From Bin87 sp965217175 (GTDB taxonomy: Bacteria > Chloroflexota > Dehalococcoidia > Lucifugimonadales > UBA3495): a stretch of DNA of 64,000 bases. The notes beneath the pieces are model-generated. The model did not search any database. It saw only the letters and a list, made by a program, of their open reading frames with translations, and was not told the DNA's origin. Shown here piece after piece: positions 54,537 to 63,106 of this stretch (positions are counted from its first letter, which is position 1; each line of letters opens with the position of its first letter). The position numbers were made by a program, and so were the translations under genes. Location of the stretch: assembly GCA_965217175.1 (NCBI GenBank), contig OZ244251.1:1240001-1304000 (forward strand). Direction: 5' to 3'.

Positions 54537-56027
54537 TTAGATGGGCGGGCGTTGCTGGTGCCAGTCGGTGGTTTGCTGATAGGCGTGGGCGATCCGGAGC
54601 AGGGTGGGTTCGGACAGGTGCGGGCCGATGAGTTGCAACCCGACGGGCAGGCGTTTGTCTGGATCAGCCTCGTTGGCGAAACCGCAGGGGATGGACATGG
54701 CGGGCAGTCCGGCGATGTTGACCGGCAGGGTGTAGATGTCCACCAGGTACATGCGTACCGGATCGTCGGCGCGGTCTCCGATGGGGAAGGCCACGACCGG
54801 CGAGACGGGGGCGACCAGGGCGTCCACCTCAGCGAACACACGGTCGAAGTCCTGGCGGATCAGGGTGCGAACCTGCTGAGCCTTGTGGTAGTAGGCGTCG
54901 TAGTAACCGGATGAAAGAGCGAACGCGCCGAGCATGATGCGCCGTTTGACCTCGGGACCGAAGCCGTGCTGACGGGTGCGTTCCATCGCCTCCCACATGT
55001 TGCCGTCGCCGCGGTGAGAGTAGCCGTATTTCACGCCGTCGTAGCGGGCGAGGTTCGCGGAACACTCCGAAGGGGCGATGATGTAATAGCAAGCTAGGGC
55101 GTATTGAGTGCTGGGCAGGGAAACCCGTCGAATCTCAGCGCCCATCGCGGTCAGTTGGTCGATGGCTGCGGTGACGGCGGCGCGGACGTTGGGATCCATG
55201 CCGTCAGCAAAGTATTCATCGGGGACGCCGAGACGGAGGCCGGACACCTCGCCGGTGAGGGCGGCGGGATAATCGGGAACGGCATCGGGCAACGAGGTGG
55301 CGTCGCGGGGATCATGGCCGGCGATTGCCTGCAGGATGAGGGCGCAATCGGCGGCGTCGCGAGTGAGGGGACCGATTTGATCGAGAGAGGAGGCGTAGGC
55401 GATGAGACCGTAACGGCTGACGCGCCCGTAGGTGGGTTTCAGGCCGGTGATGCCGCAGAAGGACGCCGGTTGGCGGATGCTGCCGCCGGTGTCGGTGCCG
55501 AGGGCGAAGGCTGCCGCGCCGGCGGCCACCGCTGCTGCCGAGCCGCCGCTGCTTCCGCCCGGGACGCGGTCGGTGTCCCAGGGGTTGCGGGTGGGGAAGA
55601 AGGCGGAGTTTTCAGTGGACGACCCCATGCCGAATTCGTCCATGTTGCCCTTGCCCAGCAACACCGCGCCGTGTTCGCGCAGGCGGGCGACGGCGGTGGC
55701 ATCGTACACGGGTACGAAGTCGGCCAGCATCTGTGAGGCGCAGGTGGTGGGGATCCCAGAGGTGCACAGCAGGTCTTTGATCTGCATGGGAATGCCGGTG
55801 AGGGGGTTGGCCAATCTCTCGGAATGAGAACGGGCGGCGATGCGGCGGTCGGCGTCGGCGGCCTGCTGACGGGCGGTATCCGCGGTGACGGTTATATAGG
55901 CGGAAAGCTGATCATCCACCTCCGCGGTGCGGGCGAGGTAGGCTTCGGTGAGCTCGACGCTGCTGATCTCACGTTGGGCCAGCAGGCGGGATGCCTCGGC
56001 AACGGAGAGTCGCCATAGTTCGGTCAT
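54537..56027 (-). CDS. gatA: Asp-tRNA(Asn)/Glu-tRNA(Gln) amidotransferase subunit A
   Basis: This 496-residue amidase frees ammonia from glutamine for GatB. The triad regions are Lys in MQIKDLLC, cis-Ser in PGGSSGGSAAAVAAG and Ser in GTDTGGSIRQPASFCG. It continues GLKPTYGRVSRYGLIAYASSLDQIGP, a GatA hallmark. ATG at 56027 starts the conserved MTELWRLS; TTG at 56039 is also open. It follows gatC closely. gatB is not in the window. Confidence 0.96.
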   Translation of the reverse strand: MTELWRLSVAEASRLLAQREISSVELTEAYLARTAEVDDQLSAYITVTADTARQQAADADRRIAARSHSERLANPLTGIPMQIKDLLCTSGIPTTCASQMLADFVPVYDATAVARLREHGAVLLGKGNMDEFGMGSSTENSAFFPTRNPWDTDRVPGGSSGGSAAAVAAGAAAFALGTDTGGSIRQPASFCGITGLKPTYGRVSRYGLIAYASSLDQIGPLTRDAADCALILQAIAGHDPRDATSLPDAVPDYPAALTGEVSGLRLGVPDEYFADGMDPNVRAAVTAAIDQLTAMGAEIRRVSLPSTQYALACYYIIAPSECSANLARYDGVKYGYSHRGDGNMWEAMERTRQHGFGPEVKRRIMLGAFALSSGYYDAYYHKAQQVRTLIRQDFDRVFAEVDALVAPVSPVVAFPIGDRADDPVRMYLVDIYTLPVNIAGLPAMSIPCGFANEADPDKRLPVGLQLIGPHLSEPTLLRIAHAYQQTTDWHQQRPPI

Positions 56028-56047
56028 GGGATCTGGCAATGTGTGGG

Positions 56048-56338
56048 TTACTCGTCGAGCACGGCGCGAACCTGGAAGAAATCGCCGCGCCGGCGGGGAG
56101 CGTTGCGGAGGGTGTCTTCGGCCGGCAGACAGTCGTCGGTTTGATCGTCGCGCATCACGTTGTCCAGGTTGGCGACGTGGGCAGTGGCCGGGACGCCGCT
56201 GGTGTCCAGGGATTGCAGCACGTCGAATTGCTCCAGAATTTGGGAAAGCTGGGCAGTGAAAGCCTCGATCTCGGTCTCGGAGAGGGAGATGCGGGCGAGG
56301 GCTGCGATGTGTTCTACCTGTGATCGGTCGATGGGCAT
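56048..56338 (-). CDS. gatC: Asp-tRNA(Asn)/Glu-tRNA(Gln) amidotransferase subunit C
   Basis: This 96-residue protein is GatC, which wraps around and stabilises GatA. It shows QVEHIAALARISLSETEIEAFTAQLSQILEQFDVLQSLDTSGV and the later NVMRDDQTDDCLPAEDTLRNAPRRRGDFFQV, in the usual order. ATG at 56338. It is 20 bp from gatA. A second, shorter GatC-like protein (34810) pairs with an unrelated amidase. Confidence 0.95.
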   Translation of the reverse strand: MPIDRSQVEHIAALARISLSETEIEAFTAQLSQILEQFDVLQSLDTSGVPATAHVANLDNVMRDDQTDDCLPAEDTLRNAPRRRGDFFQVRAVLDE

Positions 56339-56377
56339 GGTGGATGATCCGGAATCGGTAGAGGGGTTGTCAGATGG

Positions 56378-57226
56378 TTAGCTCATTTCGGAGCCGCCGG
56401 AGACGCTGATGGACAGGCCGGTCATGTAGTCGGATTCGGCGGAGGAGAGGAAGGCCGCCATGCGGGCGATGTCGTCGCCCTGAGCGATGCGACCCATTGG
56501 GACGCGCAGTTCACGCTCGCGCACCATGAGAGCGCGATGTTCTTCTCCGGACACGCCTTCGGGGGCCAGGGCGGCGGCGATGAAGTCGACGCGCTCGGTG
56601 TCCACCAGGCCGGGGCAGATGGCATTGACGTTGACCTTGTAGGGGGCCATCTCGTGGGCGAGGGACTGGGTGAATCCGATGACGGCAAACTTGCTGGCGC
56701 AGTAGGCTCCGTAGCGGGCGATGCCGCGCTTGCCGGCGCCGGATGAGATGTTGATGATTTTGCCGGGGCCGCCGCGATCGACCATGTGGCGGCAGACCTC
56801 GCGGCTGACCAGATAGGTGCCACGGACGTTGACGCGCATGACGTCGTCGAAAGCGTCCTCTTCCAGCTCGACGATGAGCACACGGTCGCGGCCGGGGCGG
56901 GAGCCGGCGTTGTTGACGAGGATGTCGATCTGGCCGTACTCGCGTAGCACATCGTTGACCATGTTGTTGACCTCGGTGCTGTCGGCGACGTCGTAGTATA
57001 GGCCGGTGCTGCGGCGTCCCATGGCCTGGATCTCTTCGACCACGCTGGGCAAACCTCTCCAACCATCGAGGCGATCTTCGGTGCGGATGGCGTCCAGGGA
57101 TGCTTCGATGTCGGTTACGACGACGTCGGAGCCCTCGGAGGCGAGGCGGGTGGCGATGGCGCGTCCGATGCCGTGGCGTCCGCCGGCGCCGGTAACGAGG
57201 GCAACTTTGCCGTTAAGGTCGTACAT
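56378..57226 (-). CDS. Short-chain dehydrogenase/reductase
   Basis: This 282-residue enzyme is a classical SDR: NAD(P)-binding TGAGGRHGIGRAIA (residues 12-25), NNAG, catalytic Ser in IINISSGAG, YGAYCASK with the Tyr-x3-Lys, and a C-terminal LSSAESDYMTGLSISVSGG. Asp in VVTDIEAS points to NAD rather than NADP. Substrate unknown. It lies 39 bp upstream of gatC on the same strand and may lead the operon. Confidence 0.92.
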   Translation of the reverse strand: MYDLNGKVALVTGAGGRHGIGRAIATRLASEGSDVVVTDIEASLDAIRTEDRLDGWRGLPSVVEEIQAMGRRSTGLYYDVADSTEVNNMVNDVLREYGQIDILVNNAGSRPGRDRVLIVELEEDAFDDVMRVNVRGTYLVSREVCRHMVDRGGPGKIINISSGAGKRGIARYGAYCASKFAVIGFTQSLAHEMAPYKVNVNAICPGLVDTERVDFIAAALAPEGVSGEEHRALMVRERELRVPMGRIAQGDDIARMAAFLSSAESDYMTGLSISVSGGSEMS

Positions 57227-57314
57227 TTCAGGCTCCTATCGTGTGAGGGCGAACCCGATGGGTCCGGATTTCTCCCTCGCTTGGCGGTCCAAAATCCCAT
57301 TGATCCCAAACAGT

Positions 57315-57902
57315 TTACACCGCCGGAGTCGGGCTTCGTGCGGCGTTGCGCTTGCGGATGATCCGCACGGCCAGAAAGCCCAAAGCCACATACACCAGAG
57401 GCTCTAACACGGCGACCACAACGGCAACCACGATTCCGAACGTACCGTTAAACCCACGTCCGTCGGCGGTCGTGTCCGTGAAGGTAACCGAGATACCGAT
57501 CCGGGTGAGGGCGATGACGAGGCAGGCAACGAAGCTGAAGGAGCCGCCTAAGTAGAGCCCCTTCCGGAGGTTGAAGTTGGCATTCCCGGACAACGCCGCG
57601 ATGACTGCCCCAGCCACTGCGGAGGTAATCGTCGACATTAACGCGAAATCCAAAAATGCGTGCGCTTGATTAAAATTAAGTGGTAACGCGAACGCCAAAA
57701 AGAAGATAACGACTCCGATCCCAGTCCCCAGGAAATACCTGCCGGCGTAGAATACCAACCCGATGCCGGCGCCAATCAGAGCGCTGGTTTTGAGGTTGAC
57801 CCTTTGACCGGCCGCTGTGGTAGTAACGATGCTGGCAATGGCAGGCGCTACCATGGAACTCAGCATGGCGACGAACAAAAACGGGAGATAAACCAGACCC
57901 AT
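57315..57902 (-). CDS. Membrane protein of unknown function, paralogue of next gene
   Basis: This 195-residue protein has about five hydrophobic segments (VYLPFLFVAMLSSMVAPAIASIV, TSALIGAGIGLVFYAGRYFLGTGIGVVIFFLAFAL, GLYLGGSFSFVACLVIAL, GIVVAVVVAVLEPLVYVALGFLAV) and a basic tail (RIIRKRNAARS). It is clearly related to the next gene: the TTAAG...SALIGAGIG and NLRKGLYLGG blocks match. Function not known. ATG at 57902. No transport or enzyme motif is seen. Confidence 0.75.
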   Translation of the reverse strand: MGLVYLPFLFVAMLSSMVAPAIASIVTTTAAGQRVNLKTSALIGAGIGLVFYAGRYFLGTGIGVVIFFLAFALPLNFNQAHAFLDFALMSTITSAVAGAVIAALSGNANFNLRKGLYLGGSFSFVACLVIALTRIGISVTFTDTTADGRGFNGTFGIVVAVVVAVLEPLVYVALGFLAVRIIRKRNAARSPTPAV

Positions 57903-57957
57903 AGCTAGTCCAATGAAGGTACGAGGGCGGGGCAGTTTCCGGGCATTTTAACAGAAG

Positions 57958-58533
57958 TCAGGCGGGTTCGGGTGGCGCACTGCGGGCTATCCGGCTACGG
58001 ACGAAGCGGAAGGCAACGACAGCCAATGCGATGTCGACAACCACCTGCACGGCGGCATACACCAATGGGAATATCAATCCAGGGGGCGTGTCGAGGCCCG
58101 CGGCGATTATGGACGGTATGGCGGCGGCCGACAGGCCAAAACTTACGGTTATGTTTGCGATGCCGATGAGCAGCCCGAATCCTCCTCCGACGATTGCGCC
58201 CTTGCGGATAGTGAGACTGGACCGACCGTACAGCGTGGCCACGACGGCTCCAGACAGAGTGGCAAGCGCTGTGGTGAGGAGAATTCTGACGAAAATTATG
58301 GCGACGGCGGTGGGTAACAGGAAAGAGATTAAGTATGCAACGGCGCTGATGAAGCTGACGAGATAGAACCTCGCGATTGCGAAAGCGACTCCGATGGTGG
58401 CGCCGACTAATGCGCTTTTTCGGTAACTCCCAGGTTCGCTCCCCGCTGCCGTGGCGATAACGGCGGCGGCAGCGGAGACGAAAACCTGGACCAGCGTTAA
58501 GGCGAAAATGATGGTTAAGAACACGATTGGCAC
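57958..58533 (-). CDS. Membrane protein of unknown function, paralogue of previous gene
   Basis: This 191-residue protein has about five hydrophobic segments and shares with its neighbour the blocks ATAAGSEPGSYRKSALVGATIGVAFAIARFYL, LSGAVVATLYGRSSLTIRKGAIVGGGFGLLIGI and LVYAAVQVVVDIALAVVAFRFV. GTG at 58533 aligns with the start of the paralogue; ATG at 58584 is also open and would add 17 residues. The two genes are 55 bp apart, a tandem duplication. Confidence 0.72.
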   Translation of the reverse strand: MPIVFLTIIFALTLVQVFVSAAAAVIATAAGSEPGSYRKSALVGATIGVAFAIARFYLVSFISAVAYLISFLLPTAVAIIFVRILLTTALATLSGAVVATLYGRSSLTIRKGAIVGGGFGLLIGIANITVSFGLSAAAIPSIIAAGLDTPPGLIFPLVYAAVQVVVDIALAVVAFRFVRSRIARSAPPEPA

Positions 58534-58599
58534 GTCGGAGCAAACTATGGGCTGCGATGGTCGTCGGCCAGGTATCGGTGGCAATTACTGCCGGCGCGG

Positions 58600-59457
58600 T
58601 TATTCGGGGTGGCCGGGCCAGCTGATCTGGTGGTCGTGGTGGTGGAGGGCGTAAGCGCCGCCGGCCGTGTGTACGACGAGCTGGTGGCCGAAGACGTCGG
58701 CGAGGACGGATTCCAACAGCACTTCTTCGGGTGGGCCGTAGGCAATGAGGCTCTGGTTGATGAGGGCAACGTCGCTGGCGCGGGCGGAGACGCAGGTAAG
58801 GTCGTGGGTGCTCATGATGACGGTAGCGCCCCGGGACCGCAGGTGGTCCAGAATGTCCAGGAAGCTGTGCTGAGCGGTGGGGTCGAGGCCGTTCATGGGT
58901 TCATCGAGGAGCAGGACGGATGGATTGGCGGCGATGGCGCGGGCGAGAAGGGCGCGGCGGCGCTGGCCTCCGGAAAGTTCGCCGACGGAGCGTTTCCGCA
59001 GGTGGGCCAGGTCAACGGTTTCGAGAGCGGCGGCGGCGGCGTCCCGACTGGATTTGTTGTGCCAGCGGACCAGGCCGCGCCGGGGAGTTAGGCCCATCAT
59101 CACCACGTCCCAAACTGAGGCGGGAAAGTTCCAGTCCACCTGTTCCAACTGGGGCACGAATCCGATGTCCTTGCGCATGGACACGCTGGGGTGACCGTGA
59201 ACCAGGACGTTGCCCTGTTTGGGTTTGACCAGGCCAACGACGGATTTGAGCAGCGTGGATTTGCCGCTGCCGTTGGGTCCGACTACGCCGGCGAGACTAC
59301 TGGTTTCCACGGAGAACGATACGTCATGCAGGGCGACCGTGCTCCCGTAGCGGACGGTTAGGTCCTGGAAGGATACGGCCTGGGGAGCGTGGCCGTCGTG
59401 GGTGTGGGTTTGGCCGTCGCGCGAGTGGGTGTGGCTGTGGGCGGCGCGGATGTGCAT
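58600..59457 (-). CDS. Metal-type ABC transporter ATPase with His-rich N terminus
   Basis: This 285-residue ATPase is of the ZnuC/MntB type. It has Walker A GPNGSGKSTL, Q-loop FVPQLEQVDWNFPASVWDVVMMG, signature LSGGQRRRALLARA, Walker B VLLLDEPMNGLD and the His switch STHDL. The first 25 residues are His-rich (HIRAAHSHTHSRDGQTHTHDGH), and the C terminus is again His-rich (YALHHHDHQ), which suggests metal binding. No permease or binding protein lies next to it in the window. ATG at 59457 is 4 bp after the VOC gene. Confidence 0.87.
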   Translation of the reverse strand: MHIRAAHSHTHSRDGQTHTHDGHAPQAVSFQDLTVRYGSTVALHDVSFSVETSSLAGVVGPNGSGKSTLLKSVVGLVKPKQGNVLVHGHPSVSMRKDIGFVPQLEQVDWNFPASVWDVVMMGLTPRRGLVRWHNKSSRDAAAAALETVDLAHLRKRSVGELSGGQRRRALLARAIAANPSVLLLDEPMNGLDPTAQHSFLDILDHLRSRGATVIMSTHDLTCVSARASDVALINQSLIAYGPPEEVLLESVLADVFGHQLVVHTAGGAYALHHHDHQISWPGHPE

Positions 59458-59461
59458 GGCG

Positions 59462-60376
59462 CTATTGCCGGTGCCAGTCATCGCCGGCGGGAGGCCAGGG
59501 GTTGTCGGGGCTGAGCACCTGGGATAGCTGGGTGAAGGCTCCTTTGAAGGTGGCGGGATGGAGCCAGATGCTGTTGAAACCGAGGTTAGTGTAGTTGTCG
59601 GTGCGGCGCGACGTGGTGAACCGGATGTCCTGGTTTTGCAGGTAGGCGTCGGTGGCCAGGGAGTCGGCAATTTCGTAGATAGTGAGGTAGATGCCCTCGC
59701 CGTAGCGGGCCAGAAAGCGCCCGGAGGGGGAGTCGTCGCTGGTGGGTTGGGCCAACTCGATGAAGGTATCGCGGCCGGTGAGAGGCAGCACGGCGATCTC
59801 CAGGTCGGTGAAGCTGATCTCGAAGCGCCTGGTGGGCTCCAGACCGAACATGCGGCTCCAGTGCTCGATGGCGGCGTCCAGATCGTGGACGATGACGGCC
59901 ATCTGACGGAGCTGCGTAACGCCGGGTTGATGCGTTGACGCCTGCCAGTCGGGGCCGGCGGCCGGCCAGGGGTTGTTGGGGTCGGTTACCTCGACGATTT
60001 CCAGGAACGCGCCGTTGCAGGATGCGGGATGGAGGAACGCAGAGCGGGAACCTTCATGTTGCGTTTCGGCGGTGACCCGCACGTCCATGCTTTTCAGGTG
60101 GGGGATGAGGCGGTCGTACTCGGTGGTCTCAAAAATGATGAGATAGGGAGCCTCGCCGCGACGCTGGAGAAAACGGGCGCCGGCCGAGGCGTCGGCGGAC
60201 GGGGCCAGCAACTCGACGAACGTGCCGTTGCCAGCCGGCAGCACGGCGTTATCGAGGCCGAACTGGGGCAGAGTTCCAGTGCGGGACGGTTCCATCCCAA
60301 GGATGCGGCCATAGAGGTCGATGGCCTCGGGGAGGTCGCGCGACATCATGGCGATTTGACGCAGCTTGTGCAGCAT
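59462..60376 (-). CDS. Two-domain VOC family protein
   Basis: This 304-residue protein has two vicinal-oxygen-chelate domains: residues 3-125 (LRQIAMMSRDLPEAIDLYGRILGMEP) and 140-270 (LRQMAVIVHDLDAAIEHWSRMFGLEPTRRF). Each carries a typical betaalphabetabetabeta half with a FLHPA-like end (SRSAFLHPAS, SIWLHPATF) where Glu or His ligands sit. Members include glyoxalases, dioxygenases and epimerases; the exact reaction is unknown. ATG at 60376 is chosen; TTG at 60406, directly after the MaoC stop, is also open. It is part of the minus run with two MaoC-like genes. Confidence 0.82.
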   Translation of the reverse strand: MLHKLRQIAMMSRDLPEAIDLYGRILGMEPSRTGTLPQFGLDNAVLPAGNGTFVELLAPSADASAGARFLQRRGEAPYLIIFETTEYDRLIPHLKSMDVRVTAETQHEGSRSAFLHPASCNGAFLEIVEVTDPNNPWPAAGPDWQASTHQPGVTQLRQMAVIVHDLDAAIEHWSRMFGLEPTRRFEISFTDLEIAVLPLTGRDTFIELAQPTSDDSPSGRFLARYGEGIYLTIYEIADSLATDAYLQNQDIRFTTSRRTDNYTNLGFNSIWLHPATFKGAFTQLSQVLSPDNPWPPAGDDWHRQ

Positions 60377-60406
60377 GATTCCCGAGACGGGATCGACTCC
60401 GGCCAA

Positions 60407-60847
60407 TCAACTGCGGGAGGGCAGGGTCAGCTGGGCGGTGCCGATGATGTAGGGTCGGTCGGGAACCGGCCCGGTCATCGTGATGTCGCACTGAACACGA
60501 TTGATACCGTCTTCCTGGGTGGTGTCGCTGATCTGGAATCCGACGTGCAACGGCTGGTTATGGGGCACGGACCCGCGGAACACAAGGTCGAGATCGGACA
60601 CGGTGTTGGCGCCGGCCCAGTCGGTGAGAGCGCGAGAAACGACAGCCATACTCATGATGCCCGGCACGATGGGCGCATCGAGACCGATTTTCTCCGCTTC
60701 GGCCTGGTCGGTGAACCGGTTGGGATGCGGGTTGCCCCACAGGGAGCAGAAGTTGACGACCTGCTCGTCGGTGATGACCAGAATGATGGGGCCGATCTCA
60801 TCGCCGAGTTCGGTGTCTTCGAAGTAGAGTTTGGCGGGCAGGGCCAT
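60407..60847 (-). CDS. MaoC-like dehydratase, hot-dog fold
   Basis: This 146-residue protein has a hot-dog domain (NPHPNRFTDQAEAEKIGLDAPIVPGIMSMAVVSRALTDWAG). The D-x4-H of hydratase 2 appears changed (N-PHPN and IVPGIMS), so activity as a hydratase is plausible but not sure. It lies 7 bp after the other MaoC-like gene and probably forms a heteromer with it, as in split MaoC pairs. Confidence 0.82.
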   Translation of the reverse strand: MALPAKLYFEDTELGDEIGPIILVITDEQVVNFCSLWGNPHPNRFTDQAEAEKIGLDAPIVPGIMSMAVVSRALTDWAGANTVSDLDLVFRGSVPHNQPLHVGFQISDTTQEDGINRVQCDITMTGPVPDRPYIIGTAQLTLPSRS

Positions 60848-60854
60848 CAGTGCT

Positions 60855-61307
60855 TCACTCCCGGACAACCTGGGAACGCTGGACGTCGGCGACAACCACG
60901 CCATCCTGATTGCGGAAGGTGGTTTCCCAGACGACATGAACCATGGTTCCGGAGCGACCGGTTTTGGTGTAAACGTCTTTGAGGTGGGAGGAGGCGGTGA
61001 GGCGGTCGCCGGCGACAATGGGAGCCCGGGGTTCCACACGCTGGCCGCCGTGGAACTGGCGTCGACCGAACTGGAGCTTGATGTCGGGCAACTCGCCGCG
61101 CTCGAAGAGGGCGCAAAGGATGGGCGGCGCAACTACGTTGGCGTACCCGGCGGAGCGGGCGGCGTCGGCGTTGGTGAAAATGGGATTGTCTTCCCCTACG
61201 CTGCTGGTGAAAACGCTGATAATCTCCGCGGTAACGTCGAAGGGACCCGATTCGTGCTCGACGCCGTAGAGGGAGTGGTCGTATTCGTAGTCAATTTGAG
61301 TAGGCAT
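60855..61307 (-). CDS. MaoC-like N-terminal dehydratase subunit
   Basis: This 150-residue protein resembles the FAS1-DH/MaoC N-terminal half (SSVGEDNPIFTNADAARSAGYANVVAPPILCALF, residues 35-67, and HGGQRVEPRAPIVAGDRLTASSHLKDVYTKTG). Such halves pair with a second hot-dog subunit to form a hydratase for 3-hydroxyacyl-CoA-like thioesters. ATG at 61307. It leads a short operon with the second MaoC-like gene and perhaps the VOC gene. Confidence 0.82.
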   Translation of the reverse strand: MPTQIDYEYDHSLYGVEHESGPFDVTAEIISVFTSSVGEDNPIFTNADAARSAGYANVVAPPILCALFERGELPDIKLQFGRRQFHGGQRVEPRAPIVAGDRLTASSHLKDVYTKTGRSGTMVHVVWETTFRNQDGVVVADVQRSQVVRE

Positions 61308-61332
61308 TGGGACAGGCTCCAAGGATGCTGAA

Positions 61333-61995
61333 TTAGCTGACGGGAGCAGCGGCGGTTTCTTCGATCGAGACGGGGCGAAATTCGCCGGAAATAAGGGCAT
61401 CAACCAGTTGTTCGCTGGTGGAGATGGTGGCCTGAAACTCGGTAACCGCGCGACATATATGACTGGCAAGGTGGGCATCGCTGCCGCCGGTGCCGAGGTA
61501 ACCGGTGCGCTGGCAAAGCTCTTCGGCGCGCTGGTTCTCTTCGGGTTTGCTGCCGGCGTTGACGCGTTCGACGATGGACACGCCGGGGAACTGCTCGCCC
61601 TGTTCCATGTACTCGACGAGGCCAATGCCGAATCGCCCCGGATGGGCTGGCACGACGTAGCCGCCGTGGTGTCGAGCGGCCTTGATCAACTCTCGTCCGT
61701 CCATCCTGACGTTGCCGAAGTCGATGTCCTGGTAGAGGCCCGGAGTGATGTTGTAGACGAGCATGTGGCCGAAGCAGGTGTCCAACTCGGCGCCCTTGAG
61801 GACGATCACGCCGTATTCGGCGGCCAGTTGCGAGTAGTCGGCGTCGAAGTCGAACTGCCGGTGCTCGGTGAGCACGATGCCGTCAACAGTGAACCCACGC
61901 TTGCGGAGCACGTTGATCCATTTGAGGTACTGTTCGACGGTGGCGCGGGAATCGTCGGAGGCCACGGAATGGCAATGCAGGTCGAGGTAGGTCAA
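61333..61995 (-). CDS. PHP domain metal-dependent phosphoesterase
   Basis: This 220-residue protein has the PHP motifs LDLHCHS (start), TEHRQFDF, KGAELDT, PAHPGRFG and GGSDAHLASH, which form a two- or three-metal centre for phosphoester hydrolysis. It is short, without polymerase or histidinol-phosphatase extensions. The substrate is unknown. The start is TTG at 61995 with GGAG 9 nt upstream, and a promoter lies 48 bp further up. The MaoC genes follow by 25 bp. Confidence 0.9.
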   Translation of the reverse strand: MTYLDLHCHSVASDDSRATVEQYLKWINVLRKRGFTVDGIVLTEHRQFDFDADYSQLAAEYGVIVLKGAELDTCFGHMLVYNITPGLYQDIDFGNVRMDGRELIKAARHHGGYVVPAHPGRFGIGLVEYMEQGEQFPGVSIVERVNAGSKPEENQRAEELCQRTGYLGTGGSDAHLASHICRAVTEFQATISTSEQLVDALISGEFRPVSIEETAAAPVS

Positions 61996-62042
61996 AAGTG
62001 TGGTCTCCGAGCGCCAAAGTGTGGGGGTGCCGCCAACGTGTG

Positions 62043-62071
62043 ATTATATTGTGCGGCGCGGCCGGGTGCAA
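62043..62071 (-). promoter_or_regulatory. Sigma70-like promoter for PHP gene
   Basis: On the minus strand TTGCAC (62071-62066) and a perfect TATAAT (62048-62043) are 17 bp apart. Confidence 0.6.
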
Positions 62072-62104
62072 CCGGGGGATGCCCTCGCGCCAACCGCTCT
62101 CTAA

Positions 62105-62205
62105 TCTGTCGTTGCGAGGAGCATAGCGACGTGGCAATCTCGATTAGGTTGAGCACAGGTCGGCGAACCGCCGTTCCTACGGCGACGAGATTGCCACGTT
62201 GAGTT
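62105..62205. repeat. Dispersed repeat with long inverted arms
   Basis: GTGGCAATCTCG (62131-62142) and CGAGATTGCCAC (62186-62197) are a perfect 12-bp inverted repeat around a 43-bp loop. The left flank GCGAGGAGCATAGCGAC matches the copy at 7006. The rest of the gap to the IS shows no intact gene. Confidence 0.75.
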
Positions 62206-62982
62206 GTGGTCACCGATTTAACAGCCCGAGACAGGTGAAATAATCGCCAAAGTAAACACCGGCTAAGCATCTTACTAGTAGTCCGTCAGTGTCGTATTGA
62301 TGGGTAAAGAGACTTCAGTTTGGTGCGTGCATCTGCGGTGGTGAACCGCCAGTCCACTCGTATGCCGTCCCGGTTGCGCTGAGCCTGCCACGCTGCTGCC
62401 TCCCTCCGCAGGACGCTTCGGTTCGGGATGCGGCGGTCCAGGCATTGCCGGGCCATCACGCCGATCTCGATCTCAGCCATGTTGAGCCAACTCCCGTGCT
62501 TCGGTGTGTAATGTATCTCCAGCCGCTCCGCGATGCGCCGCGCCTCCGCCGGCTCAAAGGCCTCGTACAGCGATGACGGATGATGCGTGTTCAGGTTGTC
62601 CATTACCAGCACGATCCGTTCCTTGTCAGCATAGTCCTCGTCCACCAGCTTCCGCACCACCTCAGCCCAATCGGTCCGGGTGCGGCGCTCTGTAACCTCC
62701 ACCCGCCGCCATCCCTCCAAGGGTGCGAACAGCATGAAAAGGTTGCTCACCCCGTTGCGCTCGTATTCATAATCGTAAGAACCCACCGTTCCGGGGCGGG
62801 GCGGACGGGCCAGCCGGGTCTCCTTCACCTGCTGCTTGCTGGTCTCATCCAAGCACACCAGGACCTCGTCGTCCCGGTATTGGCGATGATAGACCTCCAG
62901 CACGTCCTCCATGGCGCACACAAATTCGGCACTGCCTTGGGGCGGGATGCACCAGCACTCTTTCAGCCAGGGCTTGAGTTCG

Positions 62983-62989
62983 TTTTTTT
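62983..62989 (-). other. A7 run, possible -1 frameshift site
   Basis: Seven A on the minus strand lie where the helix-turn-helix part meets the DDE part of the transposase. A -1 slip here gives a continuous IS630 protein. It could also be a plain mutation. Confidence 0.5.
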
Positions 62990-63106
62990 CAGCGTCTGGC
63001 GCACCGTTTCGGTGCTGATGCTGTCCACTATCTCGCATTCAACCAGTTGGTCCGCCAGCAGTTGCAGGGTCCAACCAGCCCGGTCCTCCGGCGGCAGGGA
63101 GCAGGC

